DNA of 64,000 nucleotides from Collinsella aerofaciens (GCF_015555045.1 NZ_JADNJQ010000004.1:1-64000); one strand, 5' to 3'. Shown: positions 8,716 through 18,700, counted from the first letter of the stretch. Numbers and translations: made by a program. Notes: generated by a model not told the origin, from the letters alone.

Positions 8716-9612
8716 GTGACCGATTGGTCCCTGACCCTTTCCGCGCCGGCAAAGATCAACCTCTATCTGGGGGTTCATACCGAGCGTGACGACCGCGGCT
8801 ACCATAAGGTCGATTCCCTGATGGCAGCCGTCGGTCTTGTCGATACCGTGACGGTTACGCCGGCACAGGCGCTGACCGTTCAGACGATTCCGACGTCCGA
8901 CTTTCCCATGCAAAAGAATACGGCGTATCGTGCTGCGCTCGCTATGTCCGAGCATTATGGTCGCGAAGCCAATGTCTGCATCACGATTGAGAAGCGCATC
9001 CCGCTGTGTGCCGGCCTGGGCGGTCCTTCGACGGATGCCGCGGCGGTCATTGTCGCCTTGGCAGAGAGTTGGGGTATCGACCGTGCCGATCCCGCGCTGG
9101 ACAACATCGCGCGCGGCATTGGCGCCGACGTTCCCTTCTTTTTGCATGCCAGCCCTGCATTTTACGTGGGTGGGGGAGACGTGCTGGCAACCGAGTACCC
9201 CGCACTGCCCGCGACACCCGTCGTGCTGGTCAAGCCGCGCGAGGCAAGCGTTTCAACAATTGAAGCCTATCGACGTTTTGACGAGACCCCAGCGCCTGCG
9301 GACAAGCCCGGAGCGATCGCATCTGCCCTTCGCTCGGGAGACGCAGAGGCGGCCTACGCGCTCGTCCACAACAACCTGGGTGTCATTTCCGCGCAGATGG
9401 AGCCGCGGATTCAAACGGTGCTCGACTGGCTTCGTTCACAGGACGGTACCGTTGCCGTAAACGTGTGCGGTTCGGGTGCCTGCTCGTTTGCTCTCTGCGA
9501 TACCGCCGCCACGGCAGTCAATCTTGCGGCAGACGCTCAACAAAACGGCTGGTGGGCTTATGCAACGGAGCTCGTTTCCGACACGGTTCGCATTGAAGCG
9601 CCAAAGAAGTAA
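8716..9612 (+). CDS. ispE: 4-diphosphocytidyl-2-C-methyl-D-erythritol kinase
   Basis: Phosphorylates CDP-methylerythritol in the non-mevalonate isoprenoid pathway. The GHMP-kinase start SAPAKINLYLGV, the ATP motif PLCAGLGGPSTDAAAV (usual form GLGGGSSDAA, here with Pro and Thr variants) and the C-terminal CGSGACSF are visible. The 298-aa protein starts at GTG 8716, 2 bp after veg. Other pathway steps ispD and ispF lie at 29.4-30.6 kb in this window. Confidence 0.93.
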   Translation: MTDWSLTLSAPAKINLYLGVHTERDDRGYHKVDSLMAAVGLVDTVTVTPAQALTVQTIPTSDFPMQKNTAYRAALAMSEHYGREANVCITIEKRIPLCAGLGGPSTDAAAVIVALAESWGIDRADPALDNIARGIGADVPFFLHASPAFYVGGGDVLATEYPALPATPVVLVKPREASVSTIEAYRRFDETPAPADKPGAIASALRSGDAEAAYALVHNNLGVISAQMEPRIQTVLDWLRSQDGTVAVNVCGSGACSFALCDTAATAVNLAADAQQNGWWAYATELVSDTVRIEAPKK

Positions 9613-9661
9613 AAATTTCTCTGGCACACGACGGAAATCTTTGTTACTATAGTCGAGCTAA

Positions 9662-9738
9662 CGGGTTGTGGCTCAGTTTGGTAGAGCACTGCGTTCGGGA
9701 CGCAGGGGTCGCTGGTTCAAATCCAGTCAACCCGACCA
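9662..9738 (+). tRNA. tRNA-Pro(CGG)
   Basis: Acceptor stem CGGGTTG/CAACCCG, anticodon stem CTGCG/CGCAG around loop TTCGGGA (anticodon CGG), T-loop TTCAAAT and an encoded CCA. A TATAGT box ends 8 bp upstream of the acceptor stem, so it probably has its own promoter. Confidence 0.95.
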
Positions 9739-9749
9739 GAGCATGAGGA

Positions 9750-9777
9750 GGGACCGCTTCTTGCGGTCCCTTTTTTT
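9750..9777 (+). terminator. Terminator of tRNA-Pro
   Basis: Hairpin GGGACCGC/GCGGTCCC followed by seven T residues. Confidence 0.92.
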
Positions 9778-9850
9778 AGCTATTGTTGTGATACCGCGAT
9801 ACCCGCGGTATACTCATTCGAGCTTGTCTCGCTGTATTGTGGAGGTCTAC

Positions 9851-10126
9851 ATGTTTGGACTGAGGGCTCCTGAGCTCATCATTATTCTCGTCGTTGTCCT
9901 GATTATCTTTGGGCCCAAGAACCTGCCGAAGCTCGGTAAGTCCCTCGGCTCTACCGTCAAGAATATCCGCGAGGGTATGGAGGGCGACGATAAGGGCGAA
10001 ACCAAGCAGGCCGAGGAGGTTGTGGTCGAGGAGTCCAAGGAGGACAAGGAGATTGCAGAGCTCGAGGCTAAGCTCGCTGCTGCCAAGCAAAAGAAGGCAG
10101 AGGACAGCGACGCGGACGCAGAGTAG
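9851..10126 (+). CDS. tatA: Sec-independent protein translocase subunit TatA
   Basis: Forms the pore of the twin-arginine translocase. The 91-aa protein has one N-terminal membrane helix (PELIIILVVVLIIFG), the FGPKNLPKLGKSLG hinge and amphipathic helix, and a long charged Glu/Lys tail. The start is fixed by GGAGG ten bases upstream; the frame runs further back through the tRNA but is not coding there. tatC is not in the window. A candidate Tat-type lipoprotein is encoded at 50556-51536. Confidence 0.92.
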   Translation: MFGLRAPELIIILVVVLIIFGPKNLPKLGKSLGSTVKNIREGMEGDDKGETKQAEEVVVEESKEDKEIAELEAKLAAAKQKKAEDSDADAE

Positions 10127-10151
10127 TCCCATCCCTTTGGGGTGAGCACCT

Positions 10152-10191
10152 GACCGGCTTGCCCGCAGGCTAGCCGGTCTTTTTCGTTTTT
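10152..10191 (+). terminator. Terminator of tatA
   Basis: Hairpin GACCGGCT/AGCCGGTC followed by TTTTTCGTTTTT. Confidence 0.88.
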
Positions 10192-10233
10192 GTTGACAGT
10201 TGATCGTTACATCATAGTTGGGGAGATATCCGT

Positions 10234-10704
10234 ATGGACGCAAGCCAGATCGTACTGACCGCTGAGGGCCGCCAGAAGCTCGTCGAGGAGCTCGCTTGGC
10301 GTGAGGGCGATTACGCCAAGGAGATCGTCGAGGACATCAAGGAAGCCCGCGCGTTCGGCGACCTTTCGGAGAACTCCGAGTACGATGCCGCCAAGGACAA
10401 GCAGGCACAGAACGCCGCTCGTATCGCCGAGATTCAGGCCATCCTCGCCAACGCTCAGATCGCTGCCAGCACGGGCGACCTAACCGTCTCCATTGGCTCG
10501 ACTGTTACCCTGGTCGACCCCAACGGTGAGCTCATCGAGGTCACGCTTGTCGGTACCACCGAGACCAACTCGCTTGAGCACAAGATTTCCAACGAGTCTC
10601 CGGTCGGCCACGCCATCATCGGTCACGGCGAGGGCGACTCCGTCGAGGTCGTTACGCCTTCCGGCAAGACTCGCGTCTACACCATCGCCAAGATCGCACG
10701 CTAG
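10234..10704 (+). CDS. greA: Transcription elongation factor GreA
   Basis: Rescues backtracked RNA polymerase by stimulating transcript cleavage. The 156 aa show the N-terminal coiled coil with the acidic tip motif DLSENSEYDAAK (Asp and Glu residues that coordinate the catalytic Mg) and the C-terminal FKBP-like domain containing ISNESPVGHAIIGH. Its length is typical. A TTGACA box lies at 10193-10198, just after the tatA terminator, but a clear -10 at standard spacing is not obvious. Confidence 0.95.
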   Translation: MDASQIVLTAEGRQKLVEELAWREGDYAKEIVEDIKEARAFGDLSENSEYDAAKDKQAQNAARIAEIQAILANAQIAASTGDLTVSIGSTVTLVDPNGELIEVTLVGTTETNSLEHKISNESPVGHAIIGHGEGDSVEVVTPSGKTRVYTIAKIAR

Positions 10705-10732
10705 ACCACGGTCCCGCGTAAAGGTATGTTTT

Positions 10733-10766
10733 CGCTCCCTGGGACCGAATCCTGGGGAGCGTTTTA
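10733..10766 (+). terminator. Terminator of greA
   Basis: Hairpin CGCTCCC/GGGGAGCG followed by TTTT; lysS begins 18 bp later. Confidence 0.75.
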
Positions 10767-10783
10767 GTTTGAGGAGCTAACTT

Positions 10784-12748
10784 ATGGCAGAGAACCAGAA
10801 CGCCGCCGATCAGGCATCGACGCTCAACGACGAGCGCGCCACCCGCCTGGCCAAGCGCGCCGCCCTGTTCGAGGCGGGCCAGAACCCCTATCCCGAGCAC
10901 TCTGAGCTTGAGGACTACGTCGCCGATATCGAGGCTAAGTACGCCGAGCTTGCCGATGGCGAGGACACCGAGGACGTCGTGAAGATCGCCGGCCGTGTGG
11001 TTGCCAAGCGCGGTCAGGGCAAGATTATGTTCATCGTCGTGCGCGACGCGACCGGCGAGATCCAGCTGTTCTGCCGCATCAACGATATGGACGAGGCCGC
11101 CTGGAACACGCTCAAGGCGCTCGACCTGGGCGATATCCTGGGCGTGGCCGGCGTAGTCGTGCGCACCAAGCGTGGCCAGCTTTCCGTTGCCCCCAAGAGC
11201 GCGACGCTGCTGTCCAAGGCCGTTCGCCCGCTGCCCGAGAAGTTCCACGGTCTCTCCGACAAGGAGACCCGCTATCGTCAGCGCTATGTCGACCTGATCG
11301 CCAACGACGACGTTCGCGAGACCTTCCGCAAACGCTCGCAGATCCTCTCCACGTTCCGCCGCTTTATGGAGTCCGATGGCTACATGGAGGTTGAGACTCC
11401 TATCCTGCAGACCATCCAGGGCGGAGCCACTGCCAAGCCGTTCATCACGCACTTCAACGCGCTCGATCAGGAGTGCTACCTGCGTATCGCCACCGAGCTG
11501 CACCTCAAGCGCTGCATCGTCGGCGGCTTTGAGCGCGTGTTCGAGATCGGTCGTATCTTCCGCAACGAGGGCATGGACCTTACCCACAACCCCGAGTTCA
11601 CCACGATGGAGGCCTACCGTGCCTTCTCCGATCTCGAGGGCATGAAGGCACTCGCCCAGGGTGTCATTAAGGCCGCTAACAAGGCTATCGGCAACCCCGA
11701 GGTTATCGAGTACCAGGGCCAGACCATCGACCTCTCCGGCGAGTGGGCCAGCCGTCCCATGACCGACATTGTCTCCGACGTGCTCGGCAAGCCGGTCACC
11801 ATCGACACGCCGGTCGAGGAGCTTGCTGCCGCCGCACGCGAGAAGGGCCTGGAGATCAAGCCCGAGTGGACCGCCGGCAAGATCATCGCCGAGATCTATG
11901 ACGAGCTGGGCGAGGACACCATCGTCAACCCCACCTTCGTGTGCGATTACCCCATCGAGGTTAGCCCGCTTGCCAAGCGCTTTGAGGATGACCCGCGCCT
12001 GACCCATCGCTTTGAGCTGGTCATCGCCGGCCACGAGTACGCGAACGCGTTCTCCGAGCTCAACGACCCGGTCGACCAGGCCGAGCGCTTCGCTGCCCAG
12101 ATGGCCGAGAAGGCCGGCGGCGACGACGAGGCCATGGAGTACGACGAGGATTACGTGCGCGCCCTCGAGTACGGTATGCCTCCTGCGGGCGGCATTGGCA
12201 TCGGTATCGACCGCGTGGTCATGCTGCTCACCAACCAGGCTTCCATCCGCGACGTGCTGCTGTTCCCGCACATGAAGCCCGAGAAGGGTTTCCAGTCCGG
12301 TGCCGCTGCTGTCAAGGCTGCCGAGGCCGGCAACACCGCGAGCCCCTTCGTCAAGCCGCTCAAGCCCACGGTTGATTATTCCAAGATTGCCGTCGAGCCA
12401 CTGTTTGAGGAGTTCGTCGACTTTGATACCTTCTCCAAGAGCGACTTCCGCGCCGTGAAGGTCAAGGCATGCGAGGCCGTCAAGAAGTCCAAGAAGCTGC
12501 TGAACTTTACGCTCGATGATGGCACCGGCACCGACCGCACCATCCTCTCCGGTATTCACGATTATTACGAGCCCGAGGACCTGGTCGGCAAGACCTTGCT
12601 TGCCATCACCAACCTGCCTCCGCGCAAGATGATGGGTATCCCCAGCTGCGGCATGCTCATCAGCGCTATCCACGAGGAGGAGGGCGAGGAGCGCCTCAAC
12701 CTGATCCAGCTCGACGCTTCCATCCCTGCCGGCGCAAAGATGTACTAA
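10784..12748 (+). CDS. lysS: Lysyl-tRNA synthetase (class II) with C-terminal tRNA-binding domain
   Basis: Charges tRNA-Lys. Residues 1-520 form a standard class II LysRS: an OB-fold anticodon domain, motif 1 around RYRQRYVDLI, motif 2 RIFRNEGMDLTHNPEFT, and motif 3 GGIGIGIDRVVM. Residues from about 545 to 654 add a second OB fold resembling the EMAPII/Arc1p tRNA-binding domain: FSKSDFRAVKVKACEAVKKS, then DGTGTDRTILSGI and LPPRKMMGIPSCGM. That module is usually attached to MetRS or PheT. A GAGGAG site precedes the ATG. A GTTACGCGGTTC palindrome follows the stop. The fusion is read directly; that it raises tRNA affinity is inference. Confidence 0.94.
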   Translation: MAENQNAADQASTLNDERATRLAKRAALFEAGQNPYPEHSELEDYVADIEAKYAELADGEDTEDVVKIAGRVVAKRGQGKIMFIVVRDATGEIQLFCRINDMDEAAWNTLKALDLGDILGVAGVVVRTKRGQLSVAPKSATLLSKAVRPLPEKFHGLSDKETRYRQRYVDLIANDDVRETFRKRSQILSTFRRFMESDGYMEVETPILQTIQGGATAKPFITHFNALDQECYLRIATELHLKRCIVGGFERVFEIGRIFRNEGMDLTHNPEFTTMEAYRAFSDLEGMKALAQGVIKAANKAIGNPEVIEYQGQTIDLSGEWASRPMTDIVSDVLGKPVTIDTPVEELAAAAREKGLEIKPEWTAGKIIAEIYDELGEDTIVNPTFVCDYPIEVSPLAKRFEDDPRLTHRFELVIAGHEYANAFSELNDPVDQAERFAAQMAEKAGGDDEAMEYDEDYVRALEYGMPPAGGIGIGIDRVVMLLTNQASIRDVLLFPHMKPEKGFQSGAAAVKAAEAGNTASPFVKPLKPTVDYSKIAVEPLFEEFVDFDTFSKSDFRAVKVKACEAVKKSKKLLNFTLDDGTGTDRTILSGIHDYYEPEDLVGKTLLAITNLPPRKMMGIPSCGMLISAIHEEEGEERLNLIQLDASIPAGAKMY

Positions 12749-12751
12749 CTA

Positions 12752-12861
12752 GTTACGCGGTTCTACGAACCGCGTAACGGCTCGACGCTGCGCGGGCCGC
12801 ATTTGGACAATCTGACGTTCAACTTCAAGGGCGCGACCAGAAGGTCAGCGCCCTTTCGTTT
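12752..12861 (+). terminator. Two hairpins after lysS
   Basis: First hairpin: perfect 12-bp arms GTTACGCGGTTC and GAACCGCGTAAC at 12752-12778, without a T-run. Second: AAGGGCGC/GCGCCCTT at 12827-12855 followed by TTTCGTTT, the more likely terminator. Confidence 0.7.
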
Positions 12862-12924
12862 CACGTCACCTTGTCACAAATGCGACCCGCTCGCTGGCGT
12901 TGCCAATACATCGACGTTGTCGGA

Positions 12925-12989
12925 GTAGTCATTGGGGACGTTCTTAAACGACTAGTCGTTGGGGACGTTCTTAAACGACTACCCAATGG
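12925..12989. repeat. Tandem 30-bp repeat with GGGGACGTTCTTAAACGACTA
   Basis: Two adjacent copies of TTGGGGACGTTCTTAAACGA lie at about 12931-12950 and 12959-12978. The junction makes the perfect palindrome AACGACTAGTCGTT, and the flanks ATTGGGG and CCCAAT also pair. The rest of the lysS-thrE gap (12862-13088) shows nothing else I can name. Confidence 0.7.
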
Positions 12990-13088
12990 CTATTGCGAAC
13001 ATGGCTCGCATGACAGCCGTCTCTTTTATGTTTCCTTTAGCCGTCGCTGTCTAGGATGGGGGTTAGTCGATAGGAAGGGAGCACCGGG

Positions 13089-14657
13089 ATGGACGATGCG
13101 AGCGAGCGCGCGATTGAAGAGGACATGCTCGATCAGTTCAATTACTTTGATGATGAGGACGAGGAGCTGATCGACCGTCGCGAGCCAGCGCCGCTTGATT
13201 CCTTTGATCTGGTCGATGAAGAGACTGATGAGGTTGAGGACGAATCAACGGAGTCCCCACAGTCTTCGCGCCTTAACTCGCTGCTTTCGAGAGCCCCCAT
13301 GCACCACGGCGTTCGTGCCGGCGCGCTCCATATGAAAACTGACTGGCACCAGATCGTGACGGCAGGCGATGAACTTGCCGTCGATGCGCCGCTCACCGAT
13401 AAATCATCCATCATCTGCCGCACCGGTATGCTTATGCTCGCGAGCGGAACGGGTGCCTGGCGCGTGCGCGATACCATGAATCGCGTCGCCGCCGTACTCG
13501 GTGTGACCATCCACGTTGACTTAAGTCTCCTATCGTTTGAGTGCACCTGCATCGAAGATGGCCACTGCTTTAACGAGGTCGTCAGCTTGCCCACAACCGG
13601 CGTCAATACCCATCGCATTTGGATGATGGAGAGCTTCTTAAAGGAAATCGAGACGTATGGGCGCCGGTTTACTGTGCACGAATACCACGAGATGCTCAAG
13701 ACCGTTGAGAGTTCAAAGCCCGACTACTCTCCCTGGCAACAGGGTCTTGCGGCAGCTTGTGCTTGCGGCGCCTTCGTCTTTTTGCTCGGCGGCGGCCCTA
13801 TCGAGATGGCCTGCGCATTCGTAGGCGCTGGTGTCGGTAACTTTGCTCGCTCCCATATTCTCAAGCAAGGCCTTGGTCAGTTCAGCGCGCTGACGACCGG
13901 CGTTGCGCTCGCTTGCGTTTCGTATCTGCTGGCATTGCTCGGCCTTGGCCAGGTCATACCGGGGGCAATGTCGCACCAAGAAGGCTATATCGGCGCCATG
14001 CTCTTTGTGATTCCCGGCTTTCCGCTCATTACGGCAGGCCTCGACATCGCTAAGCTCGACATGCGAAGCGGTATCGAGCGCCTTTCATATGCCGTATCGA
14101 TTATTGTGATGGCGACCCTCGTAGGTTGGATGGTTGCCGAGTGTGTTGGCCTAGCGCCGGACGACTTTGCCCCACTGGGCCTTTCGCCGCTTGCCCTTAC
14201 GCTCCTGCGCGTGGTGATGAGCTTCGTTGGCGTATTCGGCTTCTCGGTGATGTTCAACAGCCCGGTAAAGATGGCCGCGGCAGCTGGGCTGATCGGCGCC
14301 GTGTCCAATACCCTGCGTCTGACCCTTGTCGATGCGCCGACGATGATTCCCTTCCTGGGCCTCAGCACGGGAATGCCTCCCGAGGCAGCAGCGTTTATCG
14401 GCGCGCTGGTATCGGGGCTGCTCGCAAGCTTGGCTGAAGTCAAGCTCACCTACCCGCGCATCGCCCTCACGGTGCCTTCGATTGTCATTATGGTGCCGGG
14501 ATTGTATCTCTATCGCTCTATGTATTACATGTGCACCTTCGACACGGTCAATATGCTCGGCTGGTTTGTGCGTGCAGTGCTCATCGTGGCGTTTCTGCCC
14601 GTTGGCTTGGGCGTGGCGAGAACCCTCACCGACCCCCGCTGGCGCCACACCAGCTAA
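13089..14657 (+). CDS. Threonine/serine exporter family protein (ThrE type)
   Basis: Predicted inner-membrane amino-acid exporter. The first 70 residues are acidic and probably cytosolic (DDEDEEL, DEETDEVEDES). From HHGVRAGALHMKTDWHQI the DUF1212/ThrE N-terminal domain follows, including CTCIEDGHC, then about ten hydrophobic segments between residues 215 and 515. Both ThrE halves are in one 522-aa chain, as in Corynebacterium ThrE, whereas many Firmicutes split them into two genes. GGAAGGGAG precedes the ATG. Substrate is inferred from family only. Confidence 0.82.
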   Translation: MDDASERAIEEDMLDQFNYFDDEDEELIDRREPAPLDSFDLVDEETDEVEDESTESPQSSRLNSLLSRAPMHHGVRAGALHMKTDWHQIVTAGDELAVDAPLTDKSSIICRTGMLMLASGTGAWRVRDTMNRVAAVLGVTIHVDLSLLSFECTCIEDGHCFNEVVSLPTTGVNTHRIWMMESFLKEIETYGRRFTVHEYHEMLKTVESSKPDYSPWQQGLAAACACGAFVFLLGGGPIEMACAFVGAGVGNFARSHILKQGLGQFSALTTGVALACVSYLLALLGLGQVIPGAMSHQEGYIGAMLFVIPGFPLITAGLDIAKLDMRSGIERLSYAVSIIVMATLVGWMVAECVGLAPDDFAPLGLSPLALTLLRVVMSFVGVFGFSVMFNSPVKMAAAAGLIGAVSNTLRLTLVDAPTMIPFLGLSTGMPPEAAAFIGALVSGLLASLAEVKLTYPRIALTVPSIVIMVPGLYLYRSMYYMCTFDTVNMLGWFVRAVLIVAFLPVGLGVARTLTDPRWRHTS

Positions 14658-14690
14658 TTGGTGCAAGGGGGACATGTTACTTTGCACCAA
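14658..14690. repeat. GGGACA-type intergenic hairpin R2
   Basis: Arms TTGGTGCAA and TTTGCACCAA enclose GGGGGACATGTTAC. It begins at the base after the thrE stop codon and directly abuts the next palindromic element. Confidence 0.6.
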
Positions 14691-14691
14691 A

Positions 14692-14762
14692 TGAGTTGCG
14701 GTGAAATAGGGACTGAATTGTTGCTTAAAGGGTCAAAACAGTCCGTATTCCACCGCAACTTA
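14692..14762. repeat. TTGCGGTGAAATA palindromic element, copy 1
   Basis: Arms AGTTGCGGTGAAATAGGGAC and, on the other side, GTCCGTATTCCACCGCAACT pair over about 20-22 bp with two mismatches around a roughly 27-nt loop. The outer AGTTGCGGTG is shared with copies at 56063 and 60201. The remaining 205 bp to the next gene include a GC-rich imperfect hairpin (CGGGCGGGC... GCCCGCCCG) at about 14875-14920. Confidence 0.75.
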
Positions 14763-14873
14763 TGGGGTCGGGGGTTTGGTGCCCTGCATCTCCACAAACT
14801 CAACGCTTACGAAGCGCGCGCCGTTCGTGTTAGGGTAGTTCCACCACATAAGTAGTCGCAGACGCGCGTACCA

Positions 14874-14924
14874 CGGGCGGGCGAGATGAAGTTCCAACAG
14901 CTCCATCTTGCCCGCCCGTTTTTG
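14874..14924 (+). terminator. Hairpin with T-run upstream of the DUF2798-type gene
   Basis: CGGGCGGGCGAGATG is matched by CATCTTGCCCGCCCG and then TTTTTG. The position suggests termination of readthrough from thrE and the repeats. Confidence 0.8.
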
Positions 14925-14967
14925 TTGCGTGGCGCCGCGGTACAACACAGAAAGGAATCTGCCCTTC

Positions 14968-15516
14968 ATGCCTATCAACAAACGAGAGAGCCTGCTGTTC
15001 ACCTTTATCATGTGCTTTTGCATGGTGCTCTGGATGAGCATCTACAACGTTGCCCTGCAGCACGGGGCCATCAACGGCGAGGTCGTTGCCGCTGCGTGGC
15101 TCGGCTTCCCCGTTGCCTACATTTTTGCCATGTGCTGCGACTGGTTCGTCGCCAGCCCGCTCGCCAAGGGTTTCGCCTTTAAGTACTTGGTCGCGCCGGG
15201 CAAGAGCTCGCCGCTCGCCATGACGCTCGCCGTTAGCTCCTGCATGGTCGTTCCCATGGTCATCATCATGTCGCTGTACGGTGCCTGCGAGGGTCTGACG
15301 CACATGCCCGGCGGCATCCTTGCGAACCTGTATTCCGTGCCCGCGATCTGGATGATCAACATCCCGCATAATTTTGTGATGGCGCTGCCGTGGAACCTTT
15401 TGGTAGCCGGTCCGATTTCCCACTTCGTCTTCCGTCGCGCCTTCCCTGTGGGGACGGTTTTCGAGGAGGAGTATGCCGAGCTCTTGGAGCAGGCTATGGC
15501 TCCTGAGTGCGAGTAG
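14968..15516 (+). CDS. DUF2798-type small integral membrane protein
   Basis: A 182-aa protein with four predicted membrane helices: about residues 9-27 (LLFTFIMCFCMVLWMSIYNV), 38-58, 85-106 and 130-160. The repeated pattern of two similar helix pairs fits the DUF2798 family of unknown function. AAAGGA supports the ATG at 14968; an in-frame start at 14908 would lie in the upstream terminator hairpin. It stands alone between terminators. No function can be given. Confidence 0.7.
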   Translation: MPINKRESLLFTFIMCFCMVLWMSIYNVALQHGAINGEVVAAAWLGFPVAYIFAMCCDWFVASPLAKGFAFKYLVAPGKSSPLAMTLAVSSCMVVPMVIIMSLYGACEGLTHMPGGILANLYSVPAIWMINIPHNFVMALPWNLLVAGPISHFVFRRAFPVGTVFEEEYAELLEQAMAPECE

Positions 15517-15681
15517 CTCGCTTAGGGATCTGCTGAGCGCGGGCGACTTGCTTGGTTGGAGCCCTAAGCGTGGATAGCTCTCTCGGCGACATCGCGGGCG
15601 TGAGCGGTGCGCATGACCGGAGGGCCCGTGCTGCTCCGTTGCCCGACGTGCTAGCGCGCAGAACAATCTGTTGGTGCATTC

Positions 15682-15715
15682 GGCGGCTGCTGAAGCGTTT
15701 CGGCAGCCGCTTTTT
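15682..15715 (+). terminator. Terminator of the DUF2798-type gene
   Basis: GCGGCTGC/GCAGCCGC hairpin with a 12-nt loop and TTTTT. Confidence 0.8.
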
Positions 15716-15727
15716 ATACGGAGTTTA

Positions 15728-15748
15728 AATACAACAGTCTGTTGTATT
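15728..15748. promoter_or_regulatory. Perfect inverted-repeat operator before the activase-TetR operon
   Basis: Arms AATACAACAG and CTGTTGTATT flank one central T, giving a perfect 21-bp palindrome 50 bp upstream of the activase start. Its size and symmetry are typical of TetR-family operators. The TetR-type protein encoded as the last gene of the same operon is the natural candidate to bind it. Confidence 0.75.
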
Positions 15749-15797
15749 ACGTAGAGTGGTATATCTCTAGCAGGAAAAATGCGAGAGACGGAGCATT

Positions 15798-18700
15798 ATG
15801 GCGTTGCTAGTAGGACTGGACGTAGGGTCGACGACGACCAAAGTTTACGCGATGCACGAGGATATGACCGAGGCGTGGTGGGGATATCGCCGCCACGGGG
15901 CGTGTCAGACAGCGAGCGTGCGCGCCATGCTCGGCGAGCTCGCCGAGCGCTTTCCCCATGAGTCGCTGCGCGTTGCGGTGACCGGCTCGGGTGCGCGCGA
16001 TATCGCGACCGCGCTGGGCGCCTCGTACGTTCAGGAGGTGGTCGCCAACGCGCTCGCGATCAGCAGGTTCTATCCGCAGACGCGCTGCGCCATCGAGCTG
16101 GGCGGCCAAGACGCCAAGATGATCTTCTTCCGCACCAACGATAAGGGAGACATCGAGGTTGCCGACATGCGCATGAACGGCTCGTGCGCAGGCGGTACCG
16201 GTGCATTTATCGACGAGATGGCAAAGCTCATGGGGGTCGGCACCGAATCGGGCGAGTTCGAGCAGCTCGCAAGCCGGGGAACGACCGTCCACGAGGTCTC
16301 GGGCCGCTGCGGCGTGTACGCAAAGACCGATATCCAGCCGCTGCTCAACGAGGGCATTCCTACCACCGACCTGGCGCTTTCGGCGCTTCACGCGGTCGCC
16401 CGCCAAACGATCGGCGGTCTGGCCCAGGGTATCGACATCGAGCCGCCGGTAATCTTCGAGGGCGGTACGCTCGCCTACAACCCCACGCTGGTCCGCGTGT
16501 TCCGGGAGCAACTGAATCTATCGGACGATCAGGTTATCGTCCCGCGCGATCCGCAGATCATGGTCGCGCGCGGTGCCGCCCTGTCGCTGACCGACATGTT
16601 CGCATCGTCCCAACCGATCGACCTTCCCGACGCTTTTGTCCGGCTGGATAAGCTCGAGACGGTCGCGCCCGCAAGCGGGGAGGGACGTCTTGCCCAGCCC
16701 TTTTTTGCCACACCTGCCGAGCAGGCGGATTTTACGGCACGCCATGGCAAAGAGACGCCGGCAAAGGGTCCGGATGCGTATGCGCCCGGAGAGACGGTGC
16801 GTGTGGCGCTCGGTATCGATTCGGGGAGCACGACGACCAAGTTCGCCCTGGTCGATGAGGCGGGTGAGCTTGTCGATTCGTTCTACGCGTCTAATAACGG
16901 CAGACCGCTCGACGTCGCCCAACAGGGTCTTGTCAGCTTGAAGAACCGCTGGGAGACAGCGGGAGTCACGCTTGCGATCGATGCCGTGGGCACCACGGGA
17001 TACGGCGAGGAGCTTTTCGCGCGCGCGTTCCACGCCGACTACCATACGGTCGAGACGGTCGCGCACGCCCGCGCCGCGTGCGCATGCGTTCCCGATGCGA
17101 CCTTCGTGCTCGACATCGGCGGACAGGATATGAAGGCCATCTGGCTCAACCACGGCGTGCTGACCGATATCGTCGTCAACGAGGCGTGCTCTGCGGGCTG
17201 CGGCTCGTTCCTCGAGGGTTTTGCCAAAAACCTCGGAATAGCCGTTGAGGATATCGCGACCGAGGCATTTTCGTCCAAAGCCCCCGCCGTTCTCGGCAGC
17301 CGCTGCACGGTGTTCATGAACAGCAGCGTCGTTTCCGAGCAGCGGCGCGGTAAGGGTCCGGGCGACATCATGGCCGGTCTCTGCCGTTCGATTATCGAGA
17401 ACGTGTTCACCAAGGTCATTCGCGTTTCAAATCTCAACCGTCTGGGCGACAAAGTCGTCGTCCAGGGCGGCACGTTCCGAAACGACGCGGTGCTGCGCGC
17501 ATTCGAGCAGTATCTGGGCAAACCCGTCACGCGTGCGCCCCACCCGGGGCTGATGGGCGCTATCGGTATCGCCCTGCTCGCGCGCGAGGAATGCCGCAAG
17601 GGCGACGCCGGCACGTCGTTTATCGGGCTCGATGCCGTGGAGCGCTTCGAGCATCGCGAGTTCGGCGGCGTTACCTGCCGTCGGTGCAACAACCGCTGCC
17701 AGCGCGCGGTCGTGGCATTTGGCGACGGCTCGCTTTACGTCACGGGCAATCGCTGCCCGCGCGGCGGCGCCATCTCATGGGATGAGCTCGTGCGCGAGGT
17801 TCCCGCGGCGGAGGAGCTGCGTCCGCAGGGTGCTTGCGAGGCACAGGCACCCGGCACGGGGCGCGACCGGACCGCGGCTGCCCCCAATCTCTTTGTCGAC
17901 CGCGAGAAGCTGCTGTTCGAGTCGTGCCCCACGGTTCCCGTCTGCGGGGGGCGCGATGTCACGATCGGCATTCCCCGTGTGCTCGAGTTCTGGGACACCA
18001 TGCCGTTCTGGTCGACGTTCTTCAGCACGCTCGGCTTTAAGGTGCGCGTCTCGGGACGCAGCACCAAGGCGATGTACGAGCGCGGTCTGGCGCACGTCAC
18101 ATCCGACACCGTGTGCTTCCCGGCCAAGCTCGTCCACGGGCACATCCGCAATCTCGTCGACGCCGGCGTCGACCGCATCTTCATGCCCATCATCACGACG
18201 GTGCCCACCGAAAACACCGCCTCTACCAGCGAGTGGATGTGCGCCGTCGTAAAGGGATACCCCTACGTGATGCGCAATTCCGATAACCCGGAGGAGCGTT
18301 TCGGCGTTCCGTTCGATACGCCGCTGTTCCACTGGTACGACGAGGGCGACCGAAACCGCCAGCTCAAGGCGTGGTGCAAGGAGACCTTCGATATCGATGC
18401 CGACCTGGTTGCCAAGGCGACCGAGCAGGCGGACCGCGCGCAGCAGACGTTTGAGAACCAGCTGCAGCTGCGCGGCAGGCAGGTGCTCGAGAACGTGCGC
18501 GAGGACGGCGGCTACGCGGTGGTGATCGCTTCGCGCCCGTACCACAACGACCCGCTGGTCAACCACGGGCTGCCCAAGCTCTTCTCTGAGCGCGGCATCC
18601 CCGTGCTGACGCCCGATGCGGTGCCGGGGGTCTGCAACGTCGATCTTTCCAACAGCCGCATCGACATCGTGAACAACTACCATGCGCGCATGCTGTCGTG

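Noticed and set aside
13142-13699. 185-aa Ser-rich minus-strand frame opposite thrE
   Set aside because: Low complexity produced by the acidic codons of the plus-strand gene; no start signal.
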